A stretch of 46,634 nt of DNA from an uncultured Alphaproteobacteria bacterium (GCA_944391725.1 CALXUQ010000005.1:1-46634); one strand, 5' to 3'. Shown: positions 7,034 to 16,531, numbered from the stretch's first letter. A program made the numbers and translations. The notes: generated from the sequence alone by a model not told the origin.

Positions 7034-8194
7034 ATGTTGCTAAAACAAAAGATGTATGTGCTAGCTGCTGTGTTGATGATGCTCCCAGCCTGTAATGAAA
7101 ATAATGAACCAACCAACACCGAACCGCAAATTCCGGTCGTCGGTGCGGTCAAGCTTGAGCCACAAAATGTGCCACTGAGCTTTGAGTTTTCGGCTCGCGC
7201 TCAAGGATCCAAAGAAACAGAGGTTAGAGCTCGTGTTGGTGGAATTTTACTCAAAAGAAATTATATTGAAGGCTCTGCGGTTAAAGAAGGGGACATTTTG
7301 TTTGAGATAGACCCAGATCAATATCAAGTTGCGCTAGACCGAGCAGAGGCTAATATGGCGCAGGTTGAAGCCAATTTGAAAAATGCCGAGATTGATTGGG
7401 CCCGTAAAGAAAAATTGGCTAAAGACCGCATTGTCAGCGAAAAAGCGTTAGATGATGCCAGAGCCGCACTCGATTCGTATAAGGCATCGTATATGCAAGC
7501 CAAAGCCGAGGTAAATGCCGCCAAGCTAAATTTGGATTATACCAAGGTAAAAGCCCCGATTAGTGGTATTACCAGTATGGAAGCCCAATCGGAAGGAAGC
7601 TTGATAAGCGCAAATGGTATTTTGACTTCGATAACTCAGCTTGATCCAATATATGTAATATTTTCCGCCTCTGAGAATGAGATATTAAGTTTAAGCAATA
7701 TGGTTGAGCGTGGATTAATAAGAAATCCATACAATAAGAGTGAAATTTTTGCTTTAGCCAAGTTTAGTGATGGAAGTACATATAATAAGGAAGGTAAAAT
7801 TAATTTTATCAATCCTTCAATTGATGAAAGCACCGGAACGATAAAACTACGCGCCGTGTTTGAAAATCCGGAACAACGTCTGCGTCCGGGGCAATTTTTG
7901 CGATTGGCAATGGAAGGATTAACTCGGATTAATGCACTTTTAGTTCCGCAAGAAGCCGTAATGCAAAGTGGGGCAGGCTCATATGTATATCGGATTAATG
8001 CCGAGGGTAAAGTAGAAAGTGTGAATGTCCGTACCGGACTAGTTGCTCCAGACGGTTCATGGATTATTGATGATGGGTTAAATCCCGGAGATGTAATTGT
8101 AACCGGTGGCTTAATGAAGATTCGTCCGGGTATGAGTGTTAAAGCTCAAATTGAACCACAATCTGCAGAAAGTAATGCCCAAACTCAACAATAG
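7034..8194 (+). CDS. RND efflux periplasmic adaptor (AcrA/MexA family lipoprotein)
   Basis: A 386-residue membrane-fusion protein. AGGA lies eight bases before the ATG. The N-terminus is a lipoprotein signal ending in LPAC (Cys20), so it is anchored in the inner membrane and faces the periplasm. The order is standard: a lipoyl half motif with VRARVGGILLKRNYIEG (about 65-85), a coiled-coil hairpin (about 100-165), a second lipoyl half (YTKVKAPISG), then beta-barrel and membrane-proximal parts (LRPGQFLRL, KIRPGMSV). It bridges the RND pump to an outer-membrane TolC-like channel. The pump gene starts 13 bases downstream; no TolC gene is in this window, so the channel must be encoded elsewhere. 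Confidence 0.93.
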   Translation: MLLKQKMYVLAAVLMMLPACNENNEPTNTEPQIPVVGAVKLEPQNVPLSFEFSARAQGSKETEVRARVGGILLKRNYIEGSAVKEGDILFEIDPDQYQVALDRAEANMAQVEANLKNAEIDWARKEKLAKDRIVSEKALDDARAALDSYKASYMQAKAEVNAAKLNLDYTKVKAPISGITSMEAQSEGSLISANGILTSITQLDPIYVIFSASENEILSLSNMVERGLIRNPYNKSEIFALAKFSDGSTYNKEGKINFINPSIDESTGTIKLRAVFENPEQRLRPGQFLRLAMEGLTRINALLVPQEAVMQSGAGSYVYRINAEGKVESVNVRTGLVAPDGSWIIDDGLNPGDVIVTGGLMKIRPGMSVKAQIEPQSAESNAQTQQ

Positions 8195-8207
8195 AGAGGA
8201 AGCTTAG

Positions 8208-11200
8208 ATGTTTTCAGAGTTTTTTATCAAACGTCCGATCTTTGCCACAGTCGTCTCCTTGGTAATTGTATTGGCAGGTTTGGTTTCAATCAAGGTTCTG
8301 CCGGTTGAGCAGTACCCCAACATTGTGCCGCCCGAGATTCAGATTAGTGCAACCTACCCAGGTGCCACAGCCGAGGTTTTAGCAGATACTGTTGCCGCCC
8401 CAATTGAGCAAGAACTCAACGGGGTTAATAATATGATATATATGTATTCAACGGCGACCTCGAGCGGATATCTGACAATTAGTGTAGTCTTTGAGATTGG
8501 AACAGACCCCGATCAGGCCACAATCGATGTCAATAATAAAGTCCAGATTGCTATGGCCAAACTCCCCTCGGAGGTCACCAAACAAGGTGTAACGGTTGAG
8601 CAGAAATCCAATTCGATTTTACAAATTGTCACTATGCAGTCTGATAATAAGCAGTATGATACTGTTTATGTCAGCAACTATGCTTTGTTAAATGTGCTAG
8701 ATGAGATAAAACGTATTCCAGGAGTTGGTAGTGCATCGCTGTTTGCTTCACAAGATTATTCGATGCGGATTTGGATTAGTCCAGACAAGCTATCAGATTA
8801 TAATCTCACTCCGCAAGATGTGGTTTCTGCCATTCAAGAGCAAAATTCGCAATTTGCAGCCGGACGTTTCGGACAAGAGCCGATAGGAGAGTATTTGCCT
8901 TATACTTATAGTGTAAATACCAAAGGCCGCTTGGTAAATGAGAAAGAGTTTGGGAATATTATTCTTAAAAGCGATTCTTCTGGGGCAACCTTAAGACTAA
9001 AAGATGTTGCCCGTATTGAGCTTGGTGCGCAAGATTATAGTGTGTCATCTCAGCGTAATAATACTCCGGCCGTAGCTTTTGCGATATATCTGCAATCAGG
9101 GGCAAATGCTATCGAAACATCTAATGCCGTCAAAGCCAAAATGGCCGAGTTGGCTAAAAAGTTTCCCGATGGTATCAGCTATGCCATACCTTATGATACC
9201 ACGCTGTTTGTAAGTATTTCTATTGAAGAAGTAATACACACGTTTTTTGAAGCGGTGGTGCTGGTGATTTTGGTAGTGTACTGCTTCTTGCAAAATTGGC
9301 GTGCGACATTGATACCGATATTAGCCGTTCCGGTATCTATTATCGGTGCCTTTGCCGGAATGTATCTGTTAGGTTTTTCAATCAACCTGTTGACTTTGTT
9401 TGGCTTAATATTAGCTATCGGTATAGTGGTAGATGATGCCATTATCGTGCTTGAAAATGTTGAGCGTCTAATGAGTGAAGAACATCTCACCCCCAAAGAA
9501 GCCGCCTTCAAAGCCATGAGAGAAGTATCCGGCCCGGTGGTCGCGGTGGCCTTAGTGCTCTCATCGGTATTTTTGCCGATTGCCTTTTTAGGAGGTATGA
9601 CCGGTGTGATGTATCGCCAGTTTGCCGTCACCATTGCCATTTCGGTCTTAATTTCGGCTTTTGTGGCCTTGTCGCTGACACCAGCCTTGTGTGCACTACT
9701 CATTAAAAAAGAGCATAGCCACAAAGAACCATCAGGATTTTTCTTGTGGTTTAATAAAGGTTTTGAAAAACTAACCGAAGCTTATATCAGCGGCGTCAAG
9801 TTTTGCCTAAATAATCGCAAAACGGCTATGCTTGGCTTTGTCGGTGTGGTTGTGTGCATACTTTGGTTGTTTAAGGTTGTTCCTGGTGGTTTGGTTCCTA
9901 TGGAAGATCAGGGCAGCCTGTTGATGGCATATAATATGCCTCCAGCATCATCATTGCAGCGCACTTTGAAGTTTACGGATAAAGTTTCAGCGCTAGCCAA
10001 AGATATGCCGGAAGTAAAAGATATTATTACTATTTCGGGATATGACATTTTGTCTTCCAGCCAAAATACATATTCAGGTATTAGTTTCATTGTACTGGAA
10101 GATTGGGACAAACGTCCGCTTGTTTCTCAGCAAGCCGATGCCTTGGCCAAAAAAATCACCGGTATTGGTATGAGCCAACCCGAAGGTATCGCCTATGCCT
10201 TTAATATGCCGCCGATTATCGGTTTGAGCATGACCGGAGGTTTTGAGGGTTATGTCCAAAACAAAGCCGGACATACTTCTCAAGAGCTGATGGACAAGGT
10301 CAACGAGTTGATTAATGCCGCCTCGCAAAATCCGGCATTATCAAATGTCCGCACCACGTTTTCGGTCAGCACCCCGCAGTATAATATTGAATTGGATAGA
10401 GAAAAGGCCAAGGCCCTGAATGTTCCGATTGACCAAATATACTCGGTTATGCAGGCCACATTTGGTAGCTTGTATGTAAACGACTTTACCTATAAGGGTC
10501 GCAACTTTAGGGTTACGTTGCAGTCCGAAGACAAATTCCGCCGGAGCCCCGATGACTTGCGCTATGTCTATGCCAAATCCAACGATGGCGAGTTGATACC
10601 GCTTTCAACCCTGATTAATGTTAAGCGGATAACCGGACCGGAGTTGATAAATCGGTTCAACATCTTCCCGGCCGCCAAAATCACCGGCGATCCGGCTCCG
10701 GGCTACAGCTCCGGCCAAGCCATTGCCGCCATGGAAGAAGTTGCCGATCAAGTGTTGGGTCCAGACTATGACTTGTCTTGGGTCGGCTCTGCCTATCAGG
10801 AAAAACAAACCGGAGGCACATCATCACAAGCCTTTGCATTTGGTATCATTATGATTTTCCTGATTTTGGCCGCCCAATATGAGAAATGGTCTTTGCCGAT
10901 TGTGGTAATTATGTCGGTTCCGTTTGCAGTCTTTGGCTCCCTGCTGTTCACCTGGTTGCGTGGCTTGGAAAACGACTTATATTTCCAAGTCGGCTTGGTG
11001 ACATTGATAGGTCTGGCCGCCAAAAACGCCATTTTGATTGTCGAATTTGCGGTTATGGAAGTTGAAAGCGGCAAGAGCTATTTTGATGCCGCGGTTTCTG
11101 CCGCCCGCTTAAGGTTCCGCCCGATTGTCATGACCTCATTGGCCTTTACCTTTGGTATCTTGCCGTTAATGTTGAGTACCGGTGCCGGTGCGGCCAGCCG

Positions 11201-11375
11201 TCACTCCATTGGTACGGGCATGGTCGGAGGTATGATAGCCTCCACTTTCGTGGCCACCTTGTTTGTTCCGATGCTGTTTGCAATCCTGGGCGAAAGGTTT
11301 GACAAAGATCATATCTTGCGCCGCCTGATACGCAAACGCGCCAAACAACGCGGACGACCATTCCTAAAGTCATAA
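8208..11375 (+). CDS. RND multidrug efflux pump (AcrB/MexB, HAE1 family)
   Basis: A 1055-residue inner-membrane pump, full length for HAE1 transporters. It starts with the typical FFIKRPIFATVVSL. TM4 carries the double aspartate of the proton relay (GIVVDDAIIVLENVER), and TM10 carries the conserved lysine (GLAAKNAILIVEFA). Two large periplasmic loops lie between TM1-2 and TM7-8. It exports drugs, bile salts or detergents with proton drive as a trimer, together with the adaptor encoded just upstream. Bile resistance would suit a gut bacterium, but the substrate cannot be read from sequence. The ribosome site is AGAGGAAG. The transcript ends at a good terminator at 11381-11415. Confidence 0.95.
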   Translation: MFSEFFIKRPIFATVVSLVIVLAGLVSIKVLPVEQYPNIVPPEIQISATYPGATAEVLADTVAAPIEQELNGVNNMIYMYSTATSSGYLTISVVFEIGTDPDQATIDVNNKVQIAMAKLPSEVTKQGVTVEQKSNSILQIVTMQSDNKQYDTVYVSNYALLNVLDEIKRIPGVGSASLFASQDYSMRIWISPDKLSDYNLTPQDVVSAIQEQNSQFAAGRFGQEPIGEYLPYTYSVNTKGRLVNEKEFGNIILKSDSSGATLRLKDVARIELGAQDYSVSSQRNNTPAVAFAIYLQSGANAIETSNAVKAKMAELAKKFPDGISYAIPYDTTLFVSISIEEVIHTFFEAVVLVILVVYCFLQNWRATLIPILAVPVSIIGAFAGMYLLGFSINLLTLFGLILAIGIVVDDAIIVLENVERLMSEEHLTPKEAAFKAMREVSGPVVAVALVLSSVFLPIAFLGGMTGVMYRQFAVTIAISVLISAFVALSLTPALCALLIKKEHSHKEPSGFFLWFNKGFEKLTEAYISGVKFCLNNRKTAMLGFVGVVVCILWLFKVVPGGLVPMEDQGSLLMAYNMPPASSLQRTLKFTDKVSALAKDMPEVKDIITISGYDILSSSQNTYSGISFIVLEDWDKRPLVSQQADALAKKITGIGMSQPEGIAYAFNMPPIIGLSMTGGFEGYVQNKAGHTSQELMDKVNELINAASQNPALSNVRTTFSVSTPQYNIELDREKAKALNVPIDQIYSVMQATFGSLYVNDFTYKGRNFRVTLQSEDKFRRSPDDLRYVYAKSNDGELIPLSTLINVKRITGPELINRFNIFPAAKITGDPAPGYSSGQAIAAMEEVADQVLGPDYDLSWVGSAYQEKQTGGTSSQAFAFGIIMIFLILAAQYEKWSLPIVVIMSVPFAVFGSLLFTWLRGLENDLYFQVGLVTLIGLAAKNAILIVEFAVMEVESGKSYFDAAVSAARLRFRPIVMTSLAFTFGILPLMLSTGAGAASRHSIGTGMVGGMIASTFVATLFVPMLFAILGERFDKDHILRRLIRKRAKQRGRPFLKS

Positions 11376-11380
11376 CAGTA

Positions 11381-11415
11381 AAAAAAACTCCTCGCTTGTT
11401 CGGGGAGTTTTTTTT
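11381..11415 (+). terminator. intrinsic terminator of the RND operon
   Basis: A GC stem (ACTCCTCG with CGGGGAGT, one GU pair) is flanked by A and T tracts, directly after the pump stop codon. Confidence 0.9.
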
Positions 11416-11507
11416 AGTTTTAATGCGAGGATAAACTAAAAATTGGCTTTGCAATAAAGCAGAAAATATAGTAAACCCAAGCAATATAGAAAAGTTAACT
11501 TAACCAT

Positions 11508-12056
11508 ATGGAAAATAAGTCAGTTATGAATAATATTGCTAAAATAATCTGCATGAGCTTAGTTGCGGCACTTTGCGCCTGCAGTACCAAGACGCAAGTT
11601 CGCCCCGAAATTGTTCCTGCCGTTGAGGTCAAGACCAAGCCACAACATACTTTAGGCGTGATTGGCGGAGTCGAACCTATCTACTTTTTGCCGATGAAAA
11701 CCCCGTTTCAAGCCCGCATAGATACCGGAGCGGCCGGGTCCGCACTTGATGTTTCCGACTTCCATCGTTTTGAACGCGATGGCGAGAAGTGGGTTTCATT
11801 TGTTTTGGTGAATGAGGAAAACGGTGAGAGCCATCGCTTTGAGAAAAAAGTTGTCCGCACTGCCAATATCAAACGCATTAATGAGCACGAAATACGAGTT
11901 GTCGTCAATATGGATGTCAAGTTTGGCAATGAAATCATCAATGCCGAATTTTCTTTGGCCGACCGTGAAAAATTTGAGTATCAAGCCTTGATTGGCCGCA
12001 ATATCATTTCCGGCCGTGCCATTGTTGACCCCGCAATTTCTAACACTTTGCACTAA
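11508..12056 (+). CDS. retropepsin-like aspartic protease lipoprotein (pfam05618-type)
   Basis: A protein of up to 182 residues. The start is uncertain: ATG at 11508 or at 11526 (MNNIAKII); neither has a Shine-Dalgarno site. The signal LVAALCAC is a lipobox (Cys25 from the first ATG), so it is a membrane-anchored periplasmic protein. RIDTGAAGSALD (Asp72) is the catalytic DTG/A of retropepsin-like aspartic peptidases, and ALIGRN near the end matches the second conserved segment of the family once called ATP-dependent zinc proteases. It is the first gene of a conserved triad with an inactive-transglutaminase 7TM protein (16 bases on) and an ATP-grasp ligase, so it probably acts on a peptide handled by those proteins. 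Confidence 0.88.
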   Translation: MENKSVMNNIAKIICMSLVAALCACSTKTQVRPEIVPAVEVKTKPQHTLGVIGGVEPIYFLPMKTPFQARIDTGAAGSALDVSDFHRFERDGEKWVSFVLVNEENGESHRFEKKVVRTANIKRINEHEIRVVVNMDVKFGNEIINAEFSLADREKFEYQALIGRNIISGRAIVDPAISNTLH

Positions 12057-12071
12057 TTAGCGAGAATAAAT

Positions 12072-13613
12072 ATGCTAAAGAAACTTTTATCTGTTCGCGT
12101 AATTTTAACCATACTGTTGTTTTTTGCCGTAATTTTTGCCGCTTGGAGCGCTTATTATAAGGTTACGGTCTGGGGTTTTAGTCTCAAACCTAAGCAAGTC
12201 TCAAACATCTGGACCATTGAGGCGCATATTGCTTTTGAGGCCACCGGCGAACCGATAAAAGTCCAACTTTCGGTGCCCAGTGATAACCGTGAGTTTAAGA
12301 TATTCAGCGAGGATGTGGTTTCCGAAGGCTACAAGGTCAAATATATAAATGGCGAGCCCAAAAAGTTACAGCTGACCTCAGGAGCTAAGGAAGGTTTGCA
12401 AAATATCTATTATCGGGTCTTGATGTTTGATAATATTGATACCAAAGGGCGGATTCGCTCTCAAGCACCGCAAACTCCCGAAATTCCAGTTATGGACGAC
12501 CAAAGAATGGCAGTTGCTAAAGAAATTTTGGAAGCAGCCGGCAAACAAACCGGCGATTGGCCTGAAAAAGTGATTAAGACTTTCCGCCAAACTCCGCCGG
12601 ACCCGACGGTAGTTTCGTTCCTGCCCATGAAAAAAACACCCAAAACCGTGGCTGAAGCGGTGAGAACCATTTTAGCCTTAAAAGGAGTTCCGACCAGACT
12701 TGCCTATGGTATCAGGCTCAAAGAGAACAAGACCGCCTTAAGCCCGGATTTAATGCTTGAGGCCTATTCGTCGGGCAAATGGAAAATATATAGCCTTAAA
12801 AATGGCAAACAAGGCCTGCCGAACGATTTCGTGATTTTCCAGCGCGGAGGAGATTCTTTGCTCGATGTTGAAGGCGGAGAAGATTCTTCAGTCAAGTTTT
12901 CAGTCTTAAAATCTGTCAGCAGTTCTTACAAATTGGCTAAGAAAAGAGCCGAACTTGCCAATCAAAAATCATGGTTCGACTATTCCATCTACAGCTTACC
13001 GCTCTCTGAGCAAAATACCCTCAAGTGGCTATCTATCTTCCCCTTGGCCATTCTGATGGTAGTTGTCTTAAGAAACGTGGTTGGTTTGTCAACCATGGGC
13101 ACTTTCACCCCGATGTTGATATCTATTTCGTTAGTCCAAACCGGACTTTGGGCCGGGTTGGCATGCTTTGCCTTAATGTTAACGATAGGTATGTTGATAC
13201 GTGCTTGGCTCTCCAGACTTAACTTGTTGTTGGTACCAAGAATTTCCGCTGTGGTGATTTTTGTAATTTTGATTATGCAGATATTGACCGTCATCGGCTA
13301 TCAACTGGATTTGAAAGTCGCCTTATCGGCAGTGTTCTTCCCGATAATCATCATGGCCTGGATTATTGAACGTGCCTCCATCATCTGGGAAGAAGACGGT
13401 GCCTCTGCCGCCATCAAGCAGATTATTTATAGTTTGATTGTGGCCGTTTTGACCTACTTTGTCATCAACAACGAGAGTATCCGCCATATTTTGTATGCCT
13501 TTAACGAAATCAACTTGGTGATACTGCTGCTGGTTATGTTGCTTGGTACCTATACCGGCTATCGTCTAACCGAATTGCGCCGTTTTGTTCCTTTGGTTAA
13601 GGAAAAGAAATAA
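12072..13613 (+). CDS. inactive transglutaminase fused to a seven-TM domain
   Basis: A 513-residue inner-membrane protein. One N-terminal TM (about 11-28) leads to a periplasmic region of about 290 residues containing a transglutaminase-like fold (AVRTILALKGVPTRLAYGIRL) that lacks the usual Cys-His-Asp triad. About seven TMs follow from residue 318 onward. This architecture is the known 7TM_transglut_inact family. It is always found with an alpha-L-glutamate ligase-like ATP-grasp protein and a retropepsin-like protease, as here. It overlaps the next gene by one base (taATG), so the genes are translationally coupled. It may present a peptide or muropeptide-derived substrate to its partners; the biochemical role is not established to my knowledge. 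Confidence 0.9.
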   Translation: MLKKLLSVRVILTILLFFAVIFAAWSAYYKVTVWGFSLKPKQVSNIWTIEAHIAFEATGEPIKVQLSVPSDNREFKIFSEDVVSEGYKVKYINGEPKKLQLTSGAKEGLQNIYYRVLMFDNIDTKGRIRSQAPQTPEIPVMDDQRMAVAKEILEAAGKQTGDWPEKVIKTFRQTPPDPTVVSFLPMKKTPKTVAEAVRTILALKGVPTRLAYGIRLKENKTALSPDLMLEAYSSGKWKIYSLKNGKQGLPNDFVIFQRGGDSLLDVEGGEDSSVKFSVLKSVSSSYKLAKKRAELANQKSWFDYSIYSLPLSEQNTLKWLSIFPLAILMVVVLRNVVGLSTMGTFTPMLISISLVQTGLWAGLACFALMLTIGMLIRAWLSRLNLLLVPRISAVVIFVILIMQILTVIGYQLDLKVALSAVFFPIIIMAWIIERASIIWEEDGASAAIKQIIYSLIVAVLTYFVINNESIRHILYAFNEINLVILLLVMLLGTYTGYRLTELRRFVPLVKEKK

Positions 13614-14572
13614 TGTTTGGAAAGTGGTTTAGTTCATTTGTTTCGCCCAGAGAGCTCCGCGCCGCCGGAGTAATGGGGATGAATGCCCGCAATTATAAGG
13701 TGATTAGCAAATTAAACAGCCGCAAGCTTTATCCTTTGGTCGATGATAAGGTCCAAACCAAAATCCTGGCCAACCAGCATGGGATTAATACTCCCGGGCT
13801 GATAGGCGTGATAGAACACCAGCACCAAGTTAAAGATATTCTAAATATTGTCAAAGACTATAAAGAATTTGTAATCAAACCGGCGCACGGCAGCGGCGGA
13901 CGAGGGGTCTTGGTAGTTAGGAGTTATAGCACCGATTGTTTTACGACTGCCTCCGGAAAAAGCCTTACTTTTAAGGAACTGTATCAGTATATATCCAATA
14001 TTTTGAGCGGACTATATAGCTTGGGCGGACAATATGATGTCGCCGTGATTGAGGAGTTGGTACATTTCAGCAATATATTTCAGAATTATAGTTTTCAGGG
14101 CATTCCCGATGTTCGGGTCATTGTCTATAAGGGCTATCCGGCCATGTCGATGATGAGATTGGCAACCAAAGCTTCCGGCGGACGCGCCAATTTGCACCAA
14201 GGTGCGGTAGGAGTGGGGCTAGATATCCATACCGGACACACGCTTCATGCCGTGATGAACAATTTGCCGATAGAAAAACACCCCGATACCGGAGTTGATT
14301 TGCTGGGATTAAAAGTTCCGCTCTGGCGTGAGCACTTGGAAATTGCCTCCAAGGCCTATGAAATGACCGGACTTGGATATTTGGGGGCGGATATCGTGTT
14401 AGATAAAGAGCGCGGCCCCATGATGCTGGAACTAAATGCACGCCCCGGGTTGGCAATTCAGATTGCTAACTTAATTGGGCTGTCGCGTCGCTTAAAAGAA
14501 ATCGACAAGCACTACCCCAAAGGGCTCGGTCCGATAGAACGCGTTGATTATGTGTTGGGCCGGCTTGATTAA
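13613..14572 (+). CDS. alpha-L-glutamate ligase-like ATP-grasp protein
   Basis: A 319-residue cytoplasmic ATP-grasp enzyme related to RimK. Visible motifs are FVIKPAHGSGGRGVLVV (about 86-102, ATP lysine and glycine-rich loop), VIEELV, and the magnesium-binding MLELNARPGLAIQ near residue 275. RimK-like ligases add amino acids such as glutamate to a carboxyl end using ATP. With the 7TM and retropepsin-like partners it forms the conserved triad proposed for peptide or small-molecule ligation at the membrane. Translation is coupled to the previous gene by the one-base overlap. Confidence 0.9.
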   Translation: MFGKWFSSFVSPRELRAAGVMGMNARNYKVISKLNSRKLYPLVDDKVQTKILANQHGINTPGLIGVIEHQHQVKDILNIVKDYKEFVIKPAHGSGGRGVLVVRSYSTDCFTTASGKSLTFKELYQYISNILSGLYSLGGQYDVAVIEELVHFSNIFQNYSFQGIPDVRVIVYKGYPAMSMMRLATKASGGRANLHQGAVGVGLDIHTGHTLHAVMNNLPIEKHPDTGVDLLGLKVPLWREHLEIASKAYEMTGLGYLGADIVLDKERGPMMLELNARPGLAIQIANLIGLSRRLKEIDKHYPKGLGPIERVDYVLGRLD

Positions 14573-14617
14573 GTCAAAATTGAGCATATATCTTCTGCAC
14601 CAAACAGGAGATATGAC

Positions 14618-15214
14618 ATGGGACACAAAATTTTTCAGATAGATACCAGTATTAAAGATACACAAGATTCCTATACGCGCCAAACCGGTCAGTATTTTAT
14701 CCGCAAATTTCAGGAAAAATTCGGACAATTGGAGGTCAGCTATTTAGATTTGGCCAAAAATCCGCCGAGTTATATCACTGCCGAGTGGTATAATGCCGCC
14801 ATGGTTCCGCCCGGCGAAAGGAGCGCTGAACAAAACCAAATTTTGCTGCAACCCAATATGCAGGCTTTGCGTGATTGCGACTTGTGGCTGTTTGACTTGG
14901 CCGGATATATGTATGATGCACCGGCCACTTTCAAGAGCTGGCTTGAGCACACTTTCCAAATGGGACTAACCATTGATAATGATGAAACCCCTTTGCTAAA
15001 GAACAAGCGGGTCGTGGTAATTTCGTCCTGGAATGATAGCGAAGACGAGGTTATGCCGGCCTTGGGTTTTGAGGCAAGCATTCGCAAGGCAATGAAGCAT
15101 ATCGGGGTGAGCGACGTCAGCTTTTTCAACATTTTTAATAGTGATGAAATCACCGCCACCAAAGACGATGCCGAACGCGCCATCAACAAGTATATTTCCG
15201 ATTTGCAATTATAA
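14618..15214 (+). CDS. FMN-dependent NAD(P)H oxidoreductase (azoreductase-like flavodoxin fold)
   Basis: A 198-residue cytoplasmic flavoprotein. AGGAGATATGAC precedes the ATG. The N-terminus with a Ser/Thr/Asp-rich loop (IDTSIKDTQDSYTRQ) matches the phosphate loop that holds FMN in AzoR/MdaB-like enzymes. The central DLWLFDLAGYMYDAPATFKSWLEH matches the segment around the second FMN loop (PMYNFxxPxxLKxWxD in AzoR). Such enzymes reduce quinones, azo dyes or nitro compounds using NAD(P)H. It stands 45 bases behind the ATP-grasp gene, so it could be cotranscribed, but nothing ties its function to the triad. Confidence 0.82.
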   Translation: MGHKIFQIDTSIKDTQDSYTRQTGQYFIRKFQEKFGQLEVSYLDLAKNPPSYITAEWYNAAMVPPGERSAEQNQILLQPNMQALRDCDLWLFDLAGYMYDAPATFKSWLEHTFQMGLTIDNDETPLLKNKRVVVISSWNDSEDEVMPALGFEASIRKAMKHIGVSDVSFFNIFNSDEITATKDDAERAINKYISDLQL

Positions 15215-15269
15215 AAAACTGTCACTATATTAGAATAAAAGAATAGTAAAATTGACAGGAGGTGCCACT

Positions 15270-15905
15270 ATGGCCAAAGAAAGCAAAACCAAAAAAGAAC
15301 CCAAATTATTAAAAGAGAGTTCGGCCAAAAAATTAACGGATTCGGGCACAAAAAAACTCAAATCCGGCGAAACCAAAAAACTCGGTGTTAGCGCCACCAG
15401 AGCTAAAAAGATAAAACATTCTTATCATGTCAAAGATGCCGAGAATGCACTGTTACTGAAGTTAAAAGACGGCGATGTCGTAATCGAAATGTACCCCGAA
15501 GATGCGCCTGAGCATGTTAAGCGGATTAAGGAGTTAGCACGAGCAGAATTTTATAACGGCCTAAAGTTTCATCGTGTTATTGATGGCTTTATGGCTCAAA
15601 CCGGTTGTCCTTATGGTAATGGTACCGGCGGCACCGGTAAAAAACTCAAGGCCGAGTTCAACCGCAATCCCCACAAGCGCGGTACGGTGTCAATGGCTCG
15701 TTCCATGATGCCCGATTCGGCAGATAGCCAGTTTTTCATCTGCTTTGCCGATTGCCCGTGGTTAGACGGACAGTATACTGTTTGGGGTGAGGTCACCAGC
15801 GGTATGGATGTTGTTGATAAGATTAAACGCGGCGATGGCCCCAATGGTGCGGTCAGCGAACCCGATGAAATCATCAGTCTGCAAGTGATTGCCGATTTGG
15901 ATTAG
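15270..15905 (+). CDS. cyclophilin-type peptidyl-prolyl isomerase with a lysine-rich N-terminal extension
   Basis: A 211-residue protein. The start at 15270 follows AGGAGGT by seven bases. Residues ~60-211 form a bacterial cyclophilin: FHRVIDGFMAQTGCPYGNGTGG carries the catalytic Arg, and SQFFICFADCPWLDGQYTVWG the proline pocket with the Trp. It catalyses cis/trans isomerisation at proline during folding. The first ~50 residues are unusual: a low-complexity run of Lys, Ser, Thr and Glu with imperfect KKL repeats (SAKKL, TKKL, TKKL). There is no signal peptide, so it is cytoplasmic. The basic tail could bind nucleic acid or ribosomes; that is inference. A terminator lies at 15929-15962. Confidence 0.92.
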   Translation: MAKESKTKKEPKLLKESSAKKLTDSGTKKLKSGETKKLGVSATRAKKIKHSYHVKDAENALLLKLKDGDVVIEMYPEDAPEHVKRIKELARAEFYNGLKFHRVIDGFMAQTGCPYGNGTGGTGKKLKAEFNRNPHKRGTVSMARSMMPDSADSQFFICFADCPWLDGQYTVWGEVTSGMDVVDKIKRGDGPNGAVSEPDEIISLQVIADLD

Positions 15906-15928
15906 AGTAAAACAAAAACAGATATAAG

Positions 15929-15962
15929 AACAGCGCCGTATCCGAAAAGATAGGGCGCTGTT
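15929..15962. terminator. intrinsic terminator between convergent genes
   Basis: The stem AACAGCGCC (15929-15937) pairs with GGCGCTGTT (15954-15962), followed by AAAATTTT. It is shared by the cyclophilin gene and the minus-strand gene ending at 15969. Confidence 0.75.
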
Positions 15963-15968
15963 AAAATT

Positions 15969-16478
15969 TTAAATAGTCTTACAGGCTTTTTTCGGCTGCA
16001 AAGCCAAGATAGCCAAGGCAGTTACCAGCATTTGCAAAGTTGTGTAAACCTGATAAAATCCGGTTCCGTGCAGATAATGAACCAGAGCCAAGGTGTAAAC
16101 TAAATACACCGCCATCAAAGGTTTCACCCAGTTGTCGGTAGTCGATTTGCGGTAGAAGATTGGTGGGATTATAGATAACACCACCGGCGAAAAACTAACA
16201 ATCCATTGCATGATTGAGAAGTTTTCCCAGTCAGTAAGCGCAAAAATTACACCCACTTGTACCACACACCATGCCAAACTAGATACCAGATGTACCGACG
16301 AAAGTCGGGAGCTATGCACGTTCATGTACAAAAACATAGCTTGTAGAGCAATAATGATTATTACCAACAATGCCGAAATCGGCACATCAAAATAATCTAA
16401 TAATGCTCCCATACCAAAATTCACGCCGAGCAACACAACAAAAACTGCCGCAGCAACGATTAAATCACACATTTTCAT
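15969..16478 (-). CDS. unknown integral membrane protein
   Basis: A 169-residue hydrophobic protein with about five TM segments and no motif I recognise. It sits alone between convergent neighbours. There is no Shine-Dalgarno site; instead the 25 nt before the ATG read TATTAACAATTAAATAT and further A/T, the same leader type as in other orphan genes of the window. A 9-bp inverted repeat (TAATGCTTA/TAAGCATTA, 16504-16512/16523-16531) lies upstream and could be an operator. Confidence 0.75.
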   Translation of the reverse strand: MKMCDLIVAAAVFVVLLGVNFGMGALLDYFDVPISALLVIIIIALQAMFLYMNVHSSRLSSVHLVSSLAWCVVQVGVIFALTDWENFSIMQWIVSFSPVVLSIIPPIFYRKSTTDNWVKPLMAVYLVYTLALVHYLHGTGFYQVYTTLQMLVTALAILALQPKKACKTI

Positions 16479-16503
16479 AATAAATAATATTTAATTGTTA
16501 ATA

Positions 16504-16531
16504 TAATGCTTAATTATTTTGCTAAGCATTA
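16504..16531. promoter_or_regulatory. inverted repeat upstream of the gene at 16478
   Basis: TAATGCTTA and TAAGCATTA are exact inverted copies with a 10-nt spacer, 26-53 nt upstream of the minus-strand start. It is operator-like in size; no T tract follows on the side that would make it a terminator. Confidence 0.4.
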
